DNA of 64,000 nt, from positions 22,065,001 through 22,129,000 of the forward strand of contig NC_079875.1 in assembly GCF_029227915.1 (NCBI RefSeq), written 5' to 3'. Made by a program: the position numbers and the translations under genes. Shown one piece after another: positions 38,334-48,577 of this stretch. Each line of letters starts with the position of its first letter. Positions within the stretch are counted from its first letter, which is position 1. This stretch comes from Hydractinia symbiolongicarpus (lineage: Eukaryota; Cnidaria; Hydrozoa; Anthoathecata; Hydractiniidae). The notes beneath the pieces were generated by a model. That model had not been told where the DNA came from. It made no database searches and worked only from the letters and a program-made list of their open reading frames with translations.

Positions 38334-40630
38334 ATGGGTAGGCTTCAATTTTCTTCCAACGAAAAAAAGAAAAGTGGAATCAAAATGGCGGCTAAAGAAA
38401 ATGTAAGTGACATTTCCTGTTCATAATGATGTTAAGTTTAAGTGCTTAATCAACTTCTGCAGGCAAAAGTCATCTTTTCTATTCTACAGTGTCTACAGCT
38501 ATGTGCTTATTAATTCTACTCAAGAAGTAATATGAAAGCATCGATCCTACTAACTATGGCAACGAGACCGTAAATTAGTTAAAACTGCCAAAAATAAAAA
38601 ACATCGGATGGGTTATGTCAATGATAGACGTAACCCGTAACAACAATTTTTTTGCGTATATCTGCTAGAAATTGCTGCTCCAAATTTAATTTCTCTGGGT
38701 AATTTTTTTACAAGACACATATATGTTAGTCTAATCCCACACAAATCTTTTTAAATTAAAAATATATTATGATAGTTTCTGAAATTTGAAAAAAGGAGCA
38801 AGTACCCAAAAACCCTGGAAAATTCCTAATCAAAATAGGTCATTTATTACTGGATTTGACCTTTTGTTTGTAATGTAACATTTCTCTGCACGTAGAATGA
38901 CTTATCAAGAGACAAACTGAGTGGTGTTAGTCTCTCGACGATATCAACACGAAGCAGTGGTGTGTCGTGTCGTATATGTCAGGACAGTCGCGTGCAGGAA
39001 TCTCTTATATCTCCTTGCTATTGTATGGGAACAATGGAATACGTACATTCGTCCTGTTTGGAGAAATGGTTAAGCCAGTCAGCTCGAAAATACTGCGAAT
39101 TATGCAAGTATAAATTCAAAACAATCATGACTTCAAAAGGATTTAAAGAGGTATAGCTTTTTTTTCAAAAAGTTTCCACAACAATGAACATGGTAAAGGA
39201 AAAGGGAACGGTGTTTCGGAAATGATTGGATTCAAACACAGGGCAAACCACACGGCAACAAAGGTGAAGGGCGATATTTTATTGATTTGCGAGGACCACC
39301 ATAAAATTTCACGTACAAGAATAAGAAACTTAATGTAACAGTCTCGTTTAATGTAACAAAGAACGAGGGTAGTGTGTTTGAGCGTTTAGATTTCTCCGTG
39401 CTTATTATCAAAACACACGCAAGTGTCTGAAATATAGTGGAAAAATGAGAAATGTGTTTGACATCTACTTTGAATGCAACCATTTTTCTGCAAAATTAGA
39501 ATTGCAACTAAAACCAAGAAAAACAAAATCAAAGACAAGCAAATAAACAAGCAAATGGGATACCTAAAGTGTGAGCCTAGTTATATCCCTAACCCGACTT
39601 AGTATGAAGGAAAGGTTAAGTGAAGGGTAAATAGTTGTGCCATCTACGCAGCTATTTTTGAATTTTAGAATGTTTTGCCATTCAAGAGGTGCACTCAAAG
39701 ATTACGTTACAGATAGATGAACAGTAGACTAAGTATAGAAAAATTGATCTCACTTTGCAAATCTCCCAATTTACCGACCCTCTTTCTTAGTTTAAATTTT
39801 TGGCTTACAGAATATGTGAAGATATGTTCTTGTGAAACTTTAGGGCTCGCTTCGACATCCTGCCAACGTCCTGCAAGCAAACCACACACGAACATTTAGT
39901 TAACGAGCTCTGCAATGTTTTCAAACATGTGCTCGTATTTTAAATAATATATACTTGAATCTAAGCTTTTTAAGTCACTGCATAGTCCCACTTAAGCAAA
40001 GTTTTTCGAAATTTATTAGGACCAAATAATTGGTCTCACTAAGCGGAAGTCCCGCCTATCTGGGCTTTCAATTTAGAAAAGTTTTTCCGGTTGAATCGGT
40101 AAAGAAGTTCAAGACTGAGAGATTCAGTCACACTAAACAAAAGTTCCATTTATATTGGGTGTTAACGCAAGTATAATTCTAATTTCCAGTGGTTATGTGC
40201 TCGAGACATATCTCGTATGGAACGACGCTATATGTTTGCTGATTCTTCATGCTTCATGCTTCTCACACCACTAGGATTTACCAGCTCGTGGCTGTGCATA
40301 ACAGGTGCCCAACAATATTACAGCAATGATGAATTTTGGACTGGTTTTGGATTGGTTATGTTGACCGGATTTCTAACAATTATCTATCTATTCTGGATTG
40401 CTATCACGCTTCGTTATCATTACACCACGTTTAGACAATGGCAACGCTCACACACAGAGGTTCGGCTAGTGTTTTCCAATAAAGATCTCAATGAAGGAGA
40501 GCAACATGTTCGTACACACAGGAGAACGATTAGCCTGGATGCTGAAGTATTTGTTATAGACTGTGACCAAATCGACAACCAACCACAGCCCATAAATGAT
40601 CTACAATCCCAAGCAATAACGCCCGTATAA
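38334..40630 (+). CDS. MARCHF: MARCH-family RING-CH E3 ubiquitin ligase (MARCHF2/3-like)
   Basis: Membrane-associated RING-CH ligases ubiquitinate cargo at endosomes and the plasma membrane. Three phase-0 exons give 254 residues: 38334-38402, 38896-39150 and 40190-40630 (TAA). Exon 2 holds a complete C4HC3 RING-CH finger: CRIC, CYC, H..C in VHSSCLEKWL and CELC. Exon 3 has two hydrophobic helices (FMLLTPLGFTSSWLCITG and FGLVMLTGFLTIIYLFWIAI) separated by a short loop, followed by FRYH-type text (LRYHYTTFRQWQR), the layout of MARCHF2 and MARCHF3. The tail is hydrophilic, ending ITPV, which could serve as a PDZ-binding end. All family cysteines are present, so the gene looks functional. Assignment to the MARCHF2/3/11 branch is by remembered resemblance. 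Confidence 0.93.
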
Positions 40631-40857
40631 AGTAGGTTTTTTTTTAGAATATAAAACATGGAAAATAGAAATTGCAATTTACTTATATTTTCCGAATAAT
40701 GTTGCAATCATGGTGTAAACCAGGCGTTAATCAGTAGTCAACAATCAAACGAAATCGAATGAATAAACGAAAAATAAATAAGGAAAATAATCGGGAGATC
40801 CTTCTCGTCGCCTACTAAACTATCATGTTCAAGAAATGATAAACTTTCCACGGTAAC

Positions 40858-41187
40858 ATGAGTACTGAACAGACAAACCGAAATTATATCTTCAATAAGG
40901 AAAATAATTGTCGGTTGTTTTCTATTGGTATTCGAAATTATTTGTTTAAAATTCAACTTTTAATATTTGGGATGTTTTTGCAAGCTGAAATCTCTCGAAG
41001 ATATAAAAAAGCCAAATCTAATTTTGTGGATAAATGTAACATATGTAGACAAAACTCTTCTATTGGATTTAGTACTGTTAAAAATATTGACAGTTACGAC
41101 AAAAAATATAATATTGATTTTTCCACACCATCAGCATCGTCGTCATCAACAACGATATTCTGCAGTATCGACGATGAATCATTCTGA
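40858..41187 (+). CDS. Possible 109-residue orphan frame
   Basis: An ATG-initiated frame downstream of the MARCH gene, with a hydrophobic stretch (LFKIQLLIFGMFL), a CNIC pair and a serine-rich acidic end. AATAAA follows at about 41286. I recognise no family, and it may be a chance frame or part of the MARCH gene's 3' UTR. Confidence 0.2.
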   Translation: MSTEQTNRNYIFNKENNCRLFSIGIRNYLFKIQLLIFGMFLQAEISRRYKKAKSNFVDKCNICRQNSSIGFSTVKNIDSYDKKYNIDFSTPSASSSSTTIFCSIDDESF

Positions 41188-42528
41188 TATTTCTATTTTT
41201 ATCACACAGTGATAAAAAGTCTGATGGTGAAACTTAAACTAATTTTCTTTATGTCACAAATTTTTGAACATGGTCATTTCTATCAATAAAATTCAACATC
41301 TGACTTTCAAGAATGTGGGAATGCAATGTGTATGCAATGAATAAACACCTCTTCAAAAAGTTGGGCCTCTATTAGTGGTCTTTCTGGAATACGGTTAATA
41401 TGACTGCACATAGCCAACCGAAGTCAGACGCGCAGCCACAGGCTTTTGGTCAAATATACGAGATTATAAGTTTTTTTGGTCAATTGTTGGAATGACCAAA
41501 AAACTCCAGGCCTAAACATGACGCCTAAACATGACGCCTAAACATGACGCCTGGAAGGTCAGGAAATTTGGAAGTTTTTAGCTTTTTAGATTGGCTAAAA
41601 TCAATCTCATAGTTTAGGTCTATAGTATTGTATCCTAAACGCAAAAAAAACACCAGACCACGATTGCGGTATACCTTTATAAAAATGACTCACAATTTTC
41701 TAAAGGTGTTACGCTTTATTTACAAAACAGACAAAGCTACATTTAGTCAAGCGATTGGAATAACGAGAATTCAATTTGAAAATGGTATGTTTATATTAGT
41801 TGAGATGACAACAATAAGACCTCTTCCGAAGGAAAGTTAAATTTTAAAAACAATTTAAGTCTATAAAGAACGAAAAATAAGACAGAAAAAGCTGTACCAA
41901 AAAGGGACATCACAAAGTAGCGGCTACCTTTGCCTTGTTTTTTCTCTTGTTTGTCCATTTATGATGAGCTACCAACGCGAGATTAACCGTAACACAACGC
42001 CGGCCACACATGTATTTCAAACGGTATACAGCTAGTAAAATATTATATCAACTGAGTCAACTGTCCAAAGGCTAGCTAGCTAATTTTCCAACTCAGGATG
42101 AGTTGGGTCAGTGTGTTACCTTTACCTGTGTAGTAAAGTGGGTTGGCTCGATTCATTTAAAACCAATTTGGCCGGGCAGTGCTAGGTTAAAAATCAAAAT
42201 CATTGTTTTGTTCTATTAGACAAAAAAATAACCCACTTTTTCGTAAAATAACAGTCATATTTTCTTATGCTGATTTTATATGATTTTTATTCTATCGAAA
42301 TTTTGAGAATCTCAATAATTCTCTTGGTATACTTCGCGTAGCAAACGTGCTCCACAATTTCGCTTCGCTCGCGAAGCTCAATTGCTTCGCAAAAATTGTT
42401 AATTGTCAAAAATGTGGTTTTGACGTATAGCTATTGACTCAAAAATTAATAAACCAAATGTAATACTCTCAAACTTTAAATGTGCGCTAAGACATAAATT
42501 AGGATGCAGAAAAGTGGAAGCACTTCGC
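41188..42528. other. Intergenic, no gene seen
   Basis: It contains a 3 x 13-bp tandem repeat at 41510-41548 (GCCTAAACATGAC). It also has a GCGAAGC-rich hairpin between ACAATTT and AAAATTGT at about 42352-42400. Otherwise nothing recognised. Confidence 0.5.
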
Positions 42529-42979
42529 ATGTAAAAACGAGGGTGCCGATAAGACGCAAACGCCGTAAAAAGTGCGGGCGTTTTCAGGTATTTGCCCGAA
42601 AAACCCCGCATAGTCCCGAAATATGCCAGAATCACCATAAATGACTCTCGAAGATTTATTCAAAAAAGTATAAAAATTAAAATGAACTAACTATATGGTA
42701 GCTAAGTTCGTAAAAGAACTGTTTTTTATAGTTTTTGATAAGATTTACTTGATAAATAACTTTATATAAACTTTATTACCTCCTTTCTCTTCAAGCGCGT
42801 TCTTTCAACTGTCGTCCGCCATGTGTGTCGCATTTCGTAAATGTTCCGGGCGAGTTCGGGCGTGTTCGGGAAAGTACGGGCATTTTCGGGGACAACCGTC
42901 AATTTAATTCGAAAAGTCGCCCAAACTCGCACTTATATATGCGGGCGTTTGCGGCTTATCGGCACCCTCTTATGTAAAA
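42529..42979. mobile_element. hAT-like MITE with 8-bp target duplication
   Basis: Identical 8-base direct repeats ATGTAAAA sit at 42529-42536 and 42972-42979. The 435 bases between them have inverted ends: left ACGAGGGTGCCGATAAGACG, right (reversed) AAGAGGGTGCCGATAAGCCG, and similarity continues for about 45 bases. An 8-base duplication points to hAT (or P-type) transposition. The interior is unusually rich in CGGGC motifs and does not code. Confidence 0.8.
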
Positions 42980-43099
42980 TGAAAAAGAAAAGAACCAAAA
43001 AGCCCGTCAATGGAAAAAGGAAAAGTGAAGAAGCCGGGGCTACAGTTGGAGGTGACATTCTGGTGAAAAAGAAATGATTGTTCAGCGTTGTGCCAGTGA

Positions 43100-44030
43100 A
43101 ACAACAGGTAGCTAGTTCGATGATATGCAGTATCCAAAGATTGGTCCTCTTGAGTTTGTACCTTATCCTTTCGAAGAAATAACATTTGATAATGTCAAAA
43201 TTACAGGCTATGCAATAGAAATATGGAGTGTGATATTTGAAAATCAATATAAATGGACCATCTTGTGTTAGAATAGATCAAATTAAATCATTATTTGATT
43301 CATGTTAGAATTTTTCAAAACACTTCAAGAAAGTATGCTATGAATAAAGAAAATGATTCAGATCAAGAAGTTCTAAGCAAACTCATGATGAACGCGCTAA
43401 TAAATTTCAACAAGAAAAAACATCAAAGTTTATCATTATTTTCAACCGAGCCATGCCAGAGACTATAAAAGTGTAAATCGATCCATTTTGCTTAACGTTC
43501 AGCATGAGAATAGGATTGATATCTTATGTGGTTATCTAGTTGAGTGGTTGTTGCTAAGCATGCCTTCCGATACTCAGATGGGAGCTTTAATGCACTAGGA
43601 CCCCCTTCGCGGGACACTCATTGATAACAGTTCCTATAAAAACTGAAGAAACTATCCTGGGTAAATAATAGTAATAATAACTGGTCCTCAAGAAGATTTT
43701 AAAGAAAACATATATGCTAATGACATGGTGAATAAAGCTTCACCAATTCAGTAAAAATGTATATGTTACACTAAACTTTGCTGAACAGTTCAAGTTGAAA
43801 TTAACCGGCGATGCTAGAAAAGAATTTGGTAGAACTTTTCATATCGCATAGGAAAACTATTAGAAGAGTCAGGGGAATATTCCTTTCCAATGGTAGAGAA
43901 TTTTATCGAAGGCAAATTTTCCAAATATGTCAACAATGATGGGGACAGTAAATTAGAATGCATTGTTGATACCAAACTAATTCAAAAGGCTGAATGTTTA
44001 GCTCACTCTACATTTCAAGTGTGTATTTAT
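43100..44030 (+). pseudogene. Alpha-kinase-like pseudogene
   Basis: Pieces of one family appear in order across several frames with stops between. First is PKIGPLEFVPYPFEEITFDN, then NGPSCVRIDQIKSLFDSC. After degraded sequence comes NVYVTLNFAEQFKLKL, then MVENFIEGKFSKYVNNDGD and QKAECLAHSTFQ at about 43890-44025. The block 'VE.FIEG.F.KY.NNDG' and 'KAECL.H.T' matches the core of atypical alpha-kinases (eEF2-kinase/VWKA type) as I remember them. The metal- and zinc-binding C-terminal part is missing. No intact frame remains, so this is a relic. Confidence 0.5.
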
Positions 44031-44445
44031 TTGTTCAGATTTTTATTGTTATTGTTTATGCATTGATATTATAAACTGTTACTTTATTGAAATATATGTA
44101 TTTTGGATGAAGTTTCTCACTTGATTTAAAGCAGAGAGTGCGTATTTAACAGAGTGTGTAGCATCATCTAAGTCTTGATCCATATGGGTTTGTGTTAAGA
44201 AACACTGCGTAACACTGATAATAGATGTGTCTGTGCCCTTTTTGTAATCTTGAAAAATTTAAAATTCTCCTAGAATATAGGTACTCATAGATACCACCTA
44301 CCAACTATCTCTCAAATTTGAATTTGAGGTCTATACTCTTAAAAATAATATTTTTATCTATACAGTTATAGTGGAAATTTACTGTTCTGATAACCCACAA
44401 ACTTGTCATGACCATCCATTGAAAAAACCCAATTACAATAGGAAC

Positions 44446-44818
44446 GAAAATTTTCGGACGGAAAAACTTTCGGATTTTTTTTGTCCGAAAACTTTTCGTC
44501 CGAAATTTGTGTCTGCCGGAAGTTTTTTGTCAGAAAATTTTGTGTCTTCTAAATCTTTTTAAAGGACCAGTCCATACAGGGTATATACAGGGTAATCAAA
44601 AAATGGCTGAGGCTCTATCTGTAAAGTTGGATCCTGAAGACCCTTTTTTAGATCTTGATTAACTATAAATGCTTAAATCCTTCTTTTTGTGTCATTTCCC
44701 GTATCATTACGTTTGAAATTTGGTTAAAATCCGTTTAAAAAACTTACCGAAACATTTTTTGACTTTATAAATCTTGTCCGAAAATTTTTCCGCTGTTACA
44801 TTTTTCGCCGAAAATTTA
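44446..44818 (+). repeat. Dispersed repeat, copy B (TTTTCGGACGGAAAA family)
   Basis: Same family and orientation as 5803-6300. It begins AAAATTTTCGGACGGAAAAA, shares GGCTCTATCTGTAAAGTTG- and TTTGAAATTTGGTTAAAAT-type stretches with copy A, and ends TTTTTCGCCGAAAATTTA. It is about 120 bases shorter inside. Confidence 0.65.
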
Positions 44819-45596
44819 TGTTCTTAATGTAGGTCCTCTTGACATAAAGTTTGATTTTTTTCTTTTCTTTTTTACTTCAGGCCTCGTCGTACAGTAGGTC
44901 ATAAACTCTAGCACGGGGCACTTTAATGCCATGTTTTTGTCTCAATTTTAGATACACAATTTCCAATTTTCCATAAGCCAAAACATCACATTTCATCTAT
45001 GGCATTCCTAAGTCACATAAATATAATTATCTTAAGGTAACAAGTGCTATCTTAAGATAACTGTAATAATGTGACTTTGAAATTCCATATTCATCATTCC
45101 CACGGAAAGAATATTGTATTTTTTTAAAAAAAGACGTTGTTTTGAGCAATAACTTTTAGATTTATAAAAAAAAATTCATTTCACTTTGATTTGAAGCAAA
45201 GTTGATTTTATTTCGTTTCATTTCATTTGTTCTTAAACAAATTTTATTTCATTTCGTTTTATTTCATTTGATCTCAGTTGATTTAATTTGATTTCGTTTT
45301 GAATTTATTTATTTTTTTAATTTTAGATTCTTTTTTTTTCATGGCAGTTCTCGGCCACCATACATGTGTCCTCTGTCGGCATGTTGAGGCCGCAAAGAAC
45401 TTGGATTGGTTATTAGTGAAAATCAGTCTCGAGATTGGTTAATTACGCGTGGGCGGTCGAAACAAATTCGGTAAAAAACGGGGTCTGCTGGGATCCTAAA
45501 TAAAGCTGCAGGGCCGCGGGGATTTGTTATCTCTCTCGCTACTTAGGATGTCATGCTCCGCGCAAAAACAGACAAAATACGGGTACTATTATAGAG
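44819..45596. other. Intergenic, including a Helitron interior
   Basis: 45180-45330 is a TTTCATTTGATTT-type low-complexity stretch. From about 45340 the base composition turns G+C-richer. The segment up to 45597 reads, on the minus strand, as the interior of another Helitron unit starting TCTCTATAATAGTACCCG at 45597; its 3' end is not visible. Confidence 0.4.
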
Positions 45597-45597
45597 A

Positions 45598-45868
45598 CTA
45601 GCTGGTAGCCCATGAAAAAATCCACGGGGTCGCCCTTCCTTTTTATATCGCATTTCGTGTTTCCGTAACACAACTTTTTTTCTCGCGCACAAACAGACAG
45701 ACGGAATACGGCTATTATAATAGAGACTAGTCGTTAGCCCGTGAAAAAATACACGGGTTTGCCGTTCCTTTTTATACCACATTGCGTACGTCTCACTACT
45801 TGCGCAGCTAAACTACCATTTTGCTTGACAGACTGACGGACAGACGTATACGGGTATTATAATATAGA
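45598..45868 (-). mobile_element. Head-to-tail array of mini-Helitron units
   Basis: On the minus strand there are two complete units. Unit A (45726-45598, 129 bases) begins TCTCTATTATAATAGCCG and ends with a hairpin (CCCCGTGGA...TCATGGG) then CTAG. Unit B (45868-45727, 142 bases) begins TCTATATTATAATACCCG and ends CACGGGCTAACGACTAG. Each CTAG is followed at once by the TC of the next unit, so the copies are joined end to start with no spacer. A further 5' end at 45597 and a degenerate 3' end at 45869 continue the array on both sides. Shared interior text includes ATGCGATATAAAAAGGAAGGG. No Rep/helicase gene is present. Confidence 0.7.
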
Positions 45869-45970
45869 CGTTCTTAGCCCGTAGAAAAATTTACGGGTTC
45901 GCCCGTCCTTTAAAATTACCAGTGGCAACAAAGTGGATAAAAATATATCGCATTTGATATTCGTATTTCC
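45869..45970 (-). mobile_element. Helitron 3'-terminal segment left of the Polinton
   Basis: On the minus strand this reads CGGAAATACGAATATCAAAT, GCGATAT, AAAGGACGGGCGAACCCG, a hairpin (CCCGTAAA/TCTACGGG), then CTAAGAACG. Neighbouring units have CGGAAACACGAAATGCGATA, AAAGGAAGGGCGA and GGGCTAACGACTAG at the same places. It is therefore the 3' part of one more unit, and the remainder (its 5' end) appears at 58777 on the far side of the viral element. Confidence 0.6.
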
Positions 45971-46038
45971 GAGAGATAGGGATGTTCTAGCGCAGTCGCG
46001 TGCGCGCAATGCAGTGACTTCATAGCAAATCCCTGAAT
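45971..46038 (+). repeat. Left terminal inverted repeat of the Polinton
   Basis: GAGATAGGGATGTTCTAGCG continuing through GCGTGCGCGCAATGCAGTGA to AGCAAATCCCTGAAT. It matches the reverse complement of 58631-58704 with a 6-base gap and two substitutions. Confidence 0.85.
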
Positions 46039-46276
46039 ATCCGGTACCATGCCATGCCTAGTGGGGTAAAGTCCCTAAAATACAGCAATGAGTAAGGGTT
46101 ATTCCCAAATGATCAATGACATCAAAGTATGCAAAATTCTAGCGCAATTCCTAAAAGTCTACGCATATCAAGGGTAAGTCCCTATCATACAAAAATGAGT
46201 AGAGGAATTCCCTTAAAATCCAACGCATGCGCAGTAAATCTTGGCAATTTTCGGACCTTGTTGAAATATATATAAA
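46039..46276 (+). other. Left non-coding end of the Polinton
   Basis: No gene. Short phrases (GTCCCTAAAATAC, ATTCCC, GGTAAGTCCCTATCATAC) recur about every 60 bases, suggesting sub-terminal repeats. It ends in TATATATAAA immediately before the first ATG, a possible promoter. Confidence 0.5.
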
Positions 46277-46531
46277 ATGGTACTCTATTACTGGTGCTCC
46301 GTAGAACTACGCGACAAAGTCAGGTGCCCCATGAGATACAACCCTCCACAGGTGAGTACGACGAAATCCGGCTTTTATCGTGTCAAGGAAAACATGGCTG
46401 CCCAAATTCAAAACAAGAATCATGCGGTATACACCCAGGAGGTATCGAAGTTAGCACTCAACAGGGAGGATGATAATCAAATTACAACACTTGCCAGGGG
46501 CCATTACCGCCTGACGTCTACCGGGGAATAA
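46277..46531 (+). CDS. Polinton ORF, 84 residues, unknown function
   Basis: First forward gene after the left terminus, ATG preceded by TATATATAAA. It is polar and mostly hydrophilic, with no membrane helix and no motif I recognise; it ends HYRLTSTGE-stop. The next ATG follows after one base plus the stop. Nothing shows whether it is complete. Confidence 0.5.
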   Translation: MVLYYWCSVELRDKVRCPMRYNPPQVSTTKSGFYRVKENMAAQIQNKNHAVYTQEVSKLALNREDDNQITTLARGHYRLTSTGE

Positions 46532-46532
46532 A

Positions 46533-46703
46533 ATGGACATATGCCTACTAATCGCTATAGTCCTGCCGCATGCCATGATCGCTTATATACTTTTTCGATA
46601 TAGACGTATAATAAAGATGTCGTCCGATCTTGCACAATTATTCACAATGTCTCTGCAGAATATGAACATGTGGAACCTCCACACAATAAACGCCAAGTCC
46701 TGA
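46533..46703 (+). CDS. Polinton small membrane protein ORF (56 residues)
   Basis: The ATG is preceded by GAATAAA and overlaps the end of the previous gene by one spacer base. Residues 4-21 (CLLIAIVLPHAMIAYILF) form a single membrane helix followed by a basic stretch RYRRIIK. The frame then continues into what is probably the start of the next gene (ATG at 46617), so the natural end may be upstream of 46703 with a frameshift between. Function unknown. Confidence 0.4.
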   Translation: MDICLLIAIVLPHAMIAYILFRYRRIIKMSSDLAQLFTMSLQNMNMWNLHTINAKS

Positions 46704-47092
46704 AAGAGGCCCTACGTAAGGGCAAAGAACACCTTCTGCTCAAAAAATGCACAGAGGGCGGTGAGGCGGTAGAAAAAATCCATACCGAGTACGTAAAACA
46801 CGAGCTCCGGGAAAAAGGGGAGAAGACGGCCAGAGCACTGTCTACTCACGTGGTCAATCTGTATGCCAACATGATTGGAAACTTTGTAGATATAGACAGC
46901 GTGGATGAACTGCGCAGAGATATCGAAGAAGACCCTATAATCCGAGACTCTATGACAGATCTCGGGATCATGGTGTACTGCAACACTGGCAGATGTCTTG
47001 CACCGCTCCTGGTCCTGTCTCACAGGGCTCGGCATATGAGCAAGAAGAAAGAAGGAGGTGGAGAAGGCGGAGACGGTGCTATAATAAAATGA
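46617..47092 (+). pseudogene. Polinton helical protein, frameshifted
   Basis: It starts at an ATG preceded by ATAATAAAG. After about 18 codons the frame must shift to reach the long open frame to 47092, which itself lacks an ATG until residue 67. The body is charged and mostly helical (QVLKEALRKGKEHLLLKK, RDIEEDPIIRDSMTDLGIM), with one CNTGRC pair and a glycine/lysine-rich tail. No family recognised. A sequencing error or a real frameshift would look the same. Confidence 0.5.
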
Positions 47093-47447
47093 GTGAAGAA
47101 GATCAGAAACAAGAGGATAGAGTCATTACAAAACCACCAAAGCATCCGGGAAGGGTTGCGCAGGGACACAAGCTGGCGGCACTGATGAAGAAGAGGAAGG
47201 AAGAAATGAAGCAAAAAAAAGACTACTGTAGAGCCTGAAGCCGAAAACTCTTCTGGGACCAGTTCCATACAGTCGGTTCACATTTATGGGGTAGAAACGA
47301 TAGCCGTGCTTGCCTTAGGTGTCGGGGTTTGGTATATGTTTAGCAGGGGTAAAAATGAATCTAACAAGCCGGCGACTAATCCAGAGCCTCAGCAGGGGAA
47401 ACAGGGCAAGAATCGGCCTCAGATCGATATTTTCAAAATGCAGTAGT
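47089..47447 (+). pseudogene. Polinton basic, single-pass membrane protein, frameshifted at an A8 run
   Basis: ATG preceded by ATAATAAA and overlapping the previous stop by four bases. The N-terminal part is highly basic (KHPGRVAQGHKLAALMKKRK), a pattern I recall from small Maverick proteins. At the run of eight A's (47212-47219) the ATG frame shifts and stops at 47238. In the neighbouring frame a hydrophobic helix (ETIAVLALGVGVWYMF) and a glutamine/lysine-rich tail follow to TAG at 47447. One lost or gained A explains the break; slippage at A8 is also conceivable. Possibly a virion membrane-associated protein, by inference only. Confidence 0.55.
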
Positions 47448-47452
47448 AATAA

Positions 47453-47566
47453 ATGACCACAAGCAACGTAACACCGAAAGTAAAGGAGATTTTGGATATG
47501 CTCTATGAGACAGTCATGGGCCTTGGTTTCACCTTTGCCGATGCCATGGCAGGTAAGAAAATTTAG
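47453..47566 (+). CDS. Polinton 37-residue ORF
   Basis: ATG preceded by GTAATAA directly after the previous gene. Contains KVKEILDMLYETVMGLGFTF; ends KKI-stop. It may be the N-terminal part of a longer broken gene, as open text in other frames continues to about 47700. No family recognised. Confidence 0.35.
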   Translation: MTTSNVTPKVKEILDMLYETVMGLGFTFADAMAGKKI

Positions 47567-47740
47567 AGCATAACGAGGCCATCTACAAAAATGGACACTA
47601 ACGATGGTGGCATATTTTGCAACAGGAAGAGCAAGTCGTGAAATGGCCGTCCAAAAGGGCTGGTTACCTGCAAGTATCGTGCCGAAGCCTTAATAGACCG
47701 TCCGATAATATTTCTACTTGCCCCCGGGGCAAATAGAAGC

Positions 47741-47900
47741 ATGGAAGGAACCAAGAAATGTTCAAAATGCTCGAAATCTCTAGCCTTGAACCAGTTCTAA
47801 GGTCAACTAACGAGTACATGCATTCCCTGCCTTGATCTTAAGAGGATTTCAAAGGGCCGCCCCAGGCATTGCATTTACATCCAATCTCTACATGACTTAA
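47741..47900 (+). pseudogene. Broken zinc-finger ORF (CxxC...CxxC)
   Basis: From the ATG at 47741 the text reads KCSKCSKSLALNQF, a stop, then in the same region TCIPCLDLKRISKGRPR. This is the same CxxC-14-to-17-CxxCL layout found at the start of the 48070 gene and of the 52903 gene, so it looks like a decayed copy of that small zinc-binding module. Confidence 0.4.
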
Positions 47901-48069
47901 TAATTATACTGCAGGATTATATAAGCCCAATTTAGCGAAGGTTATACGTGGGAAAATTTTGAGTTGCATGTGCATCACAGGACACCCTTTAGATACCAGG
48001 AAACTTTTAATTCTCCGACGCTTGCCGAGGTCACCAAGGCATTACAGCCGGCTCAAGATGCTATATTAA

Positions 48070-48571
48070 ATGGAAATCAATCGTTGTAGAGGATGCAAAA
48101 AACTATTACTCCCAGACAGGTTCAAAATCAGGGGTGGTAGTCGGACGAAAAGTTGCATAGGTTGCCTGGCCAAAGCGAAGGGGAAGAGGGGTGTCAAATA
48201 CAAGGACGACATCGTTGAATACGAGTTGGATCCCCTTGCTATTGATAGGGAAATTAGAGGGTTTCAACAGAATGAGAATTACCTGCTTTTGTATACTCTG
48301 CTGACATACAACATTATACCCCAGTACGCTGAACTCCTAGGAGATAGCCCGGAGAAGGCACTACTAGTCAAGCAATACAGTAAGGTATTGCGGTGTCTAC
48401 AACGAAAATTAACATATGCTCCACTACCCCACGAATATAAGGCTCAAAAAATACCAAGCTCTGCCAGTTTGTCGGGGGTCTTTGGTGAACAATCACGGTG
48501 GTGTGCTAATTTGTGAGGCATGTGCCGCGTTATACCCGAAATTTCAAGACAGGAAGTGGTCGAATTATTGA
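48070..48571 (+). pseudogene. Polinton zinc-binding protein, frameshifted near its C-terminus
   Basis: ATG preceded by ATATTAA. Residues 6-34 form a zinc module (CRGCKKLLLPDRF...CIGCL). A middle section is helical and polar (DREIRGFQQNENYLLLYTLL). The ATG frame ends at 48516, but from about 48465 a neighbouring frame gives VCRGSLVNN and LICEACAALYPKF, a second CxxC pair that fits as the true C-terminus, ending at TGA 48569-48571. It lies seven bases before the ATPase ATG. Likely nucleic-acid binding; function inferred only from the zinc modules. Confidence 0.55.
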
Positions 48572-48577
48572 AATAAA

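Noticed and set aside
42841-43247. Frames on both strands (78 and 104 residues)
   Set aside because: Mostly within or antisense to the hAT-like MITE and its flank.
45543-45782. 79-residue reverse frame with an internal repeat (KKE.R.RVFFHGL)
   Set aside because: Repeat reflects two Helitron units, not a protein.
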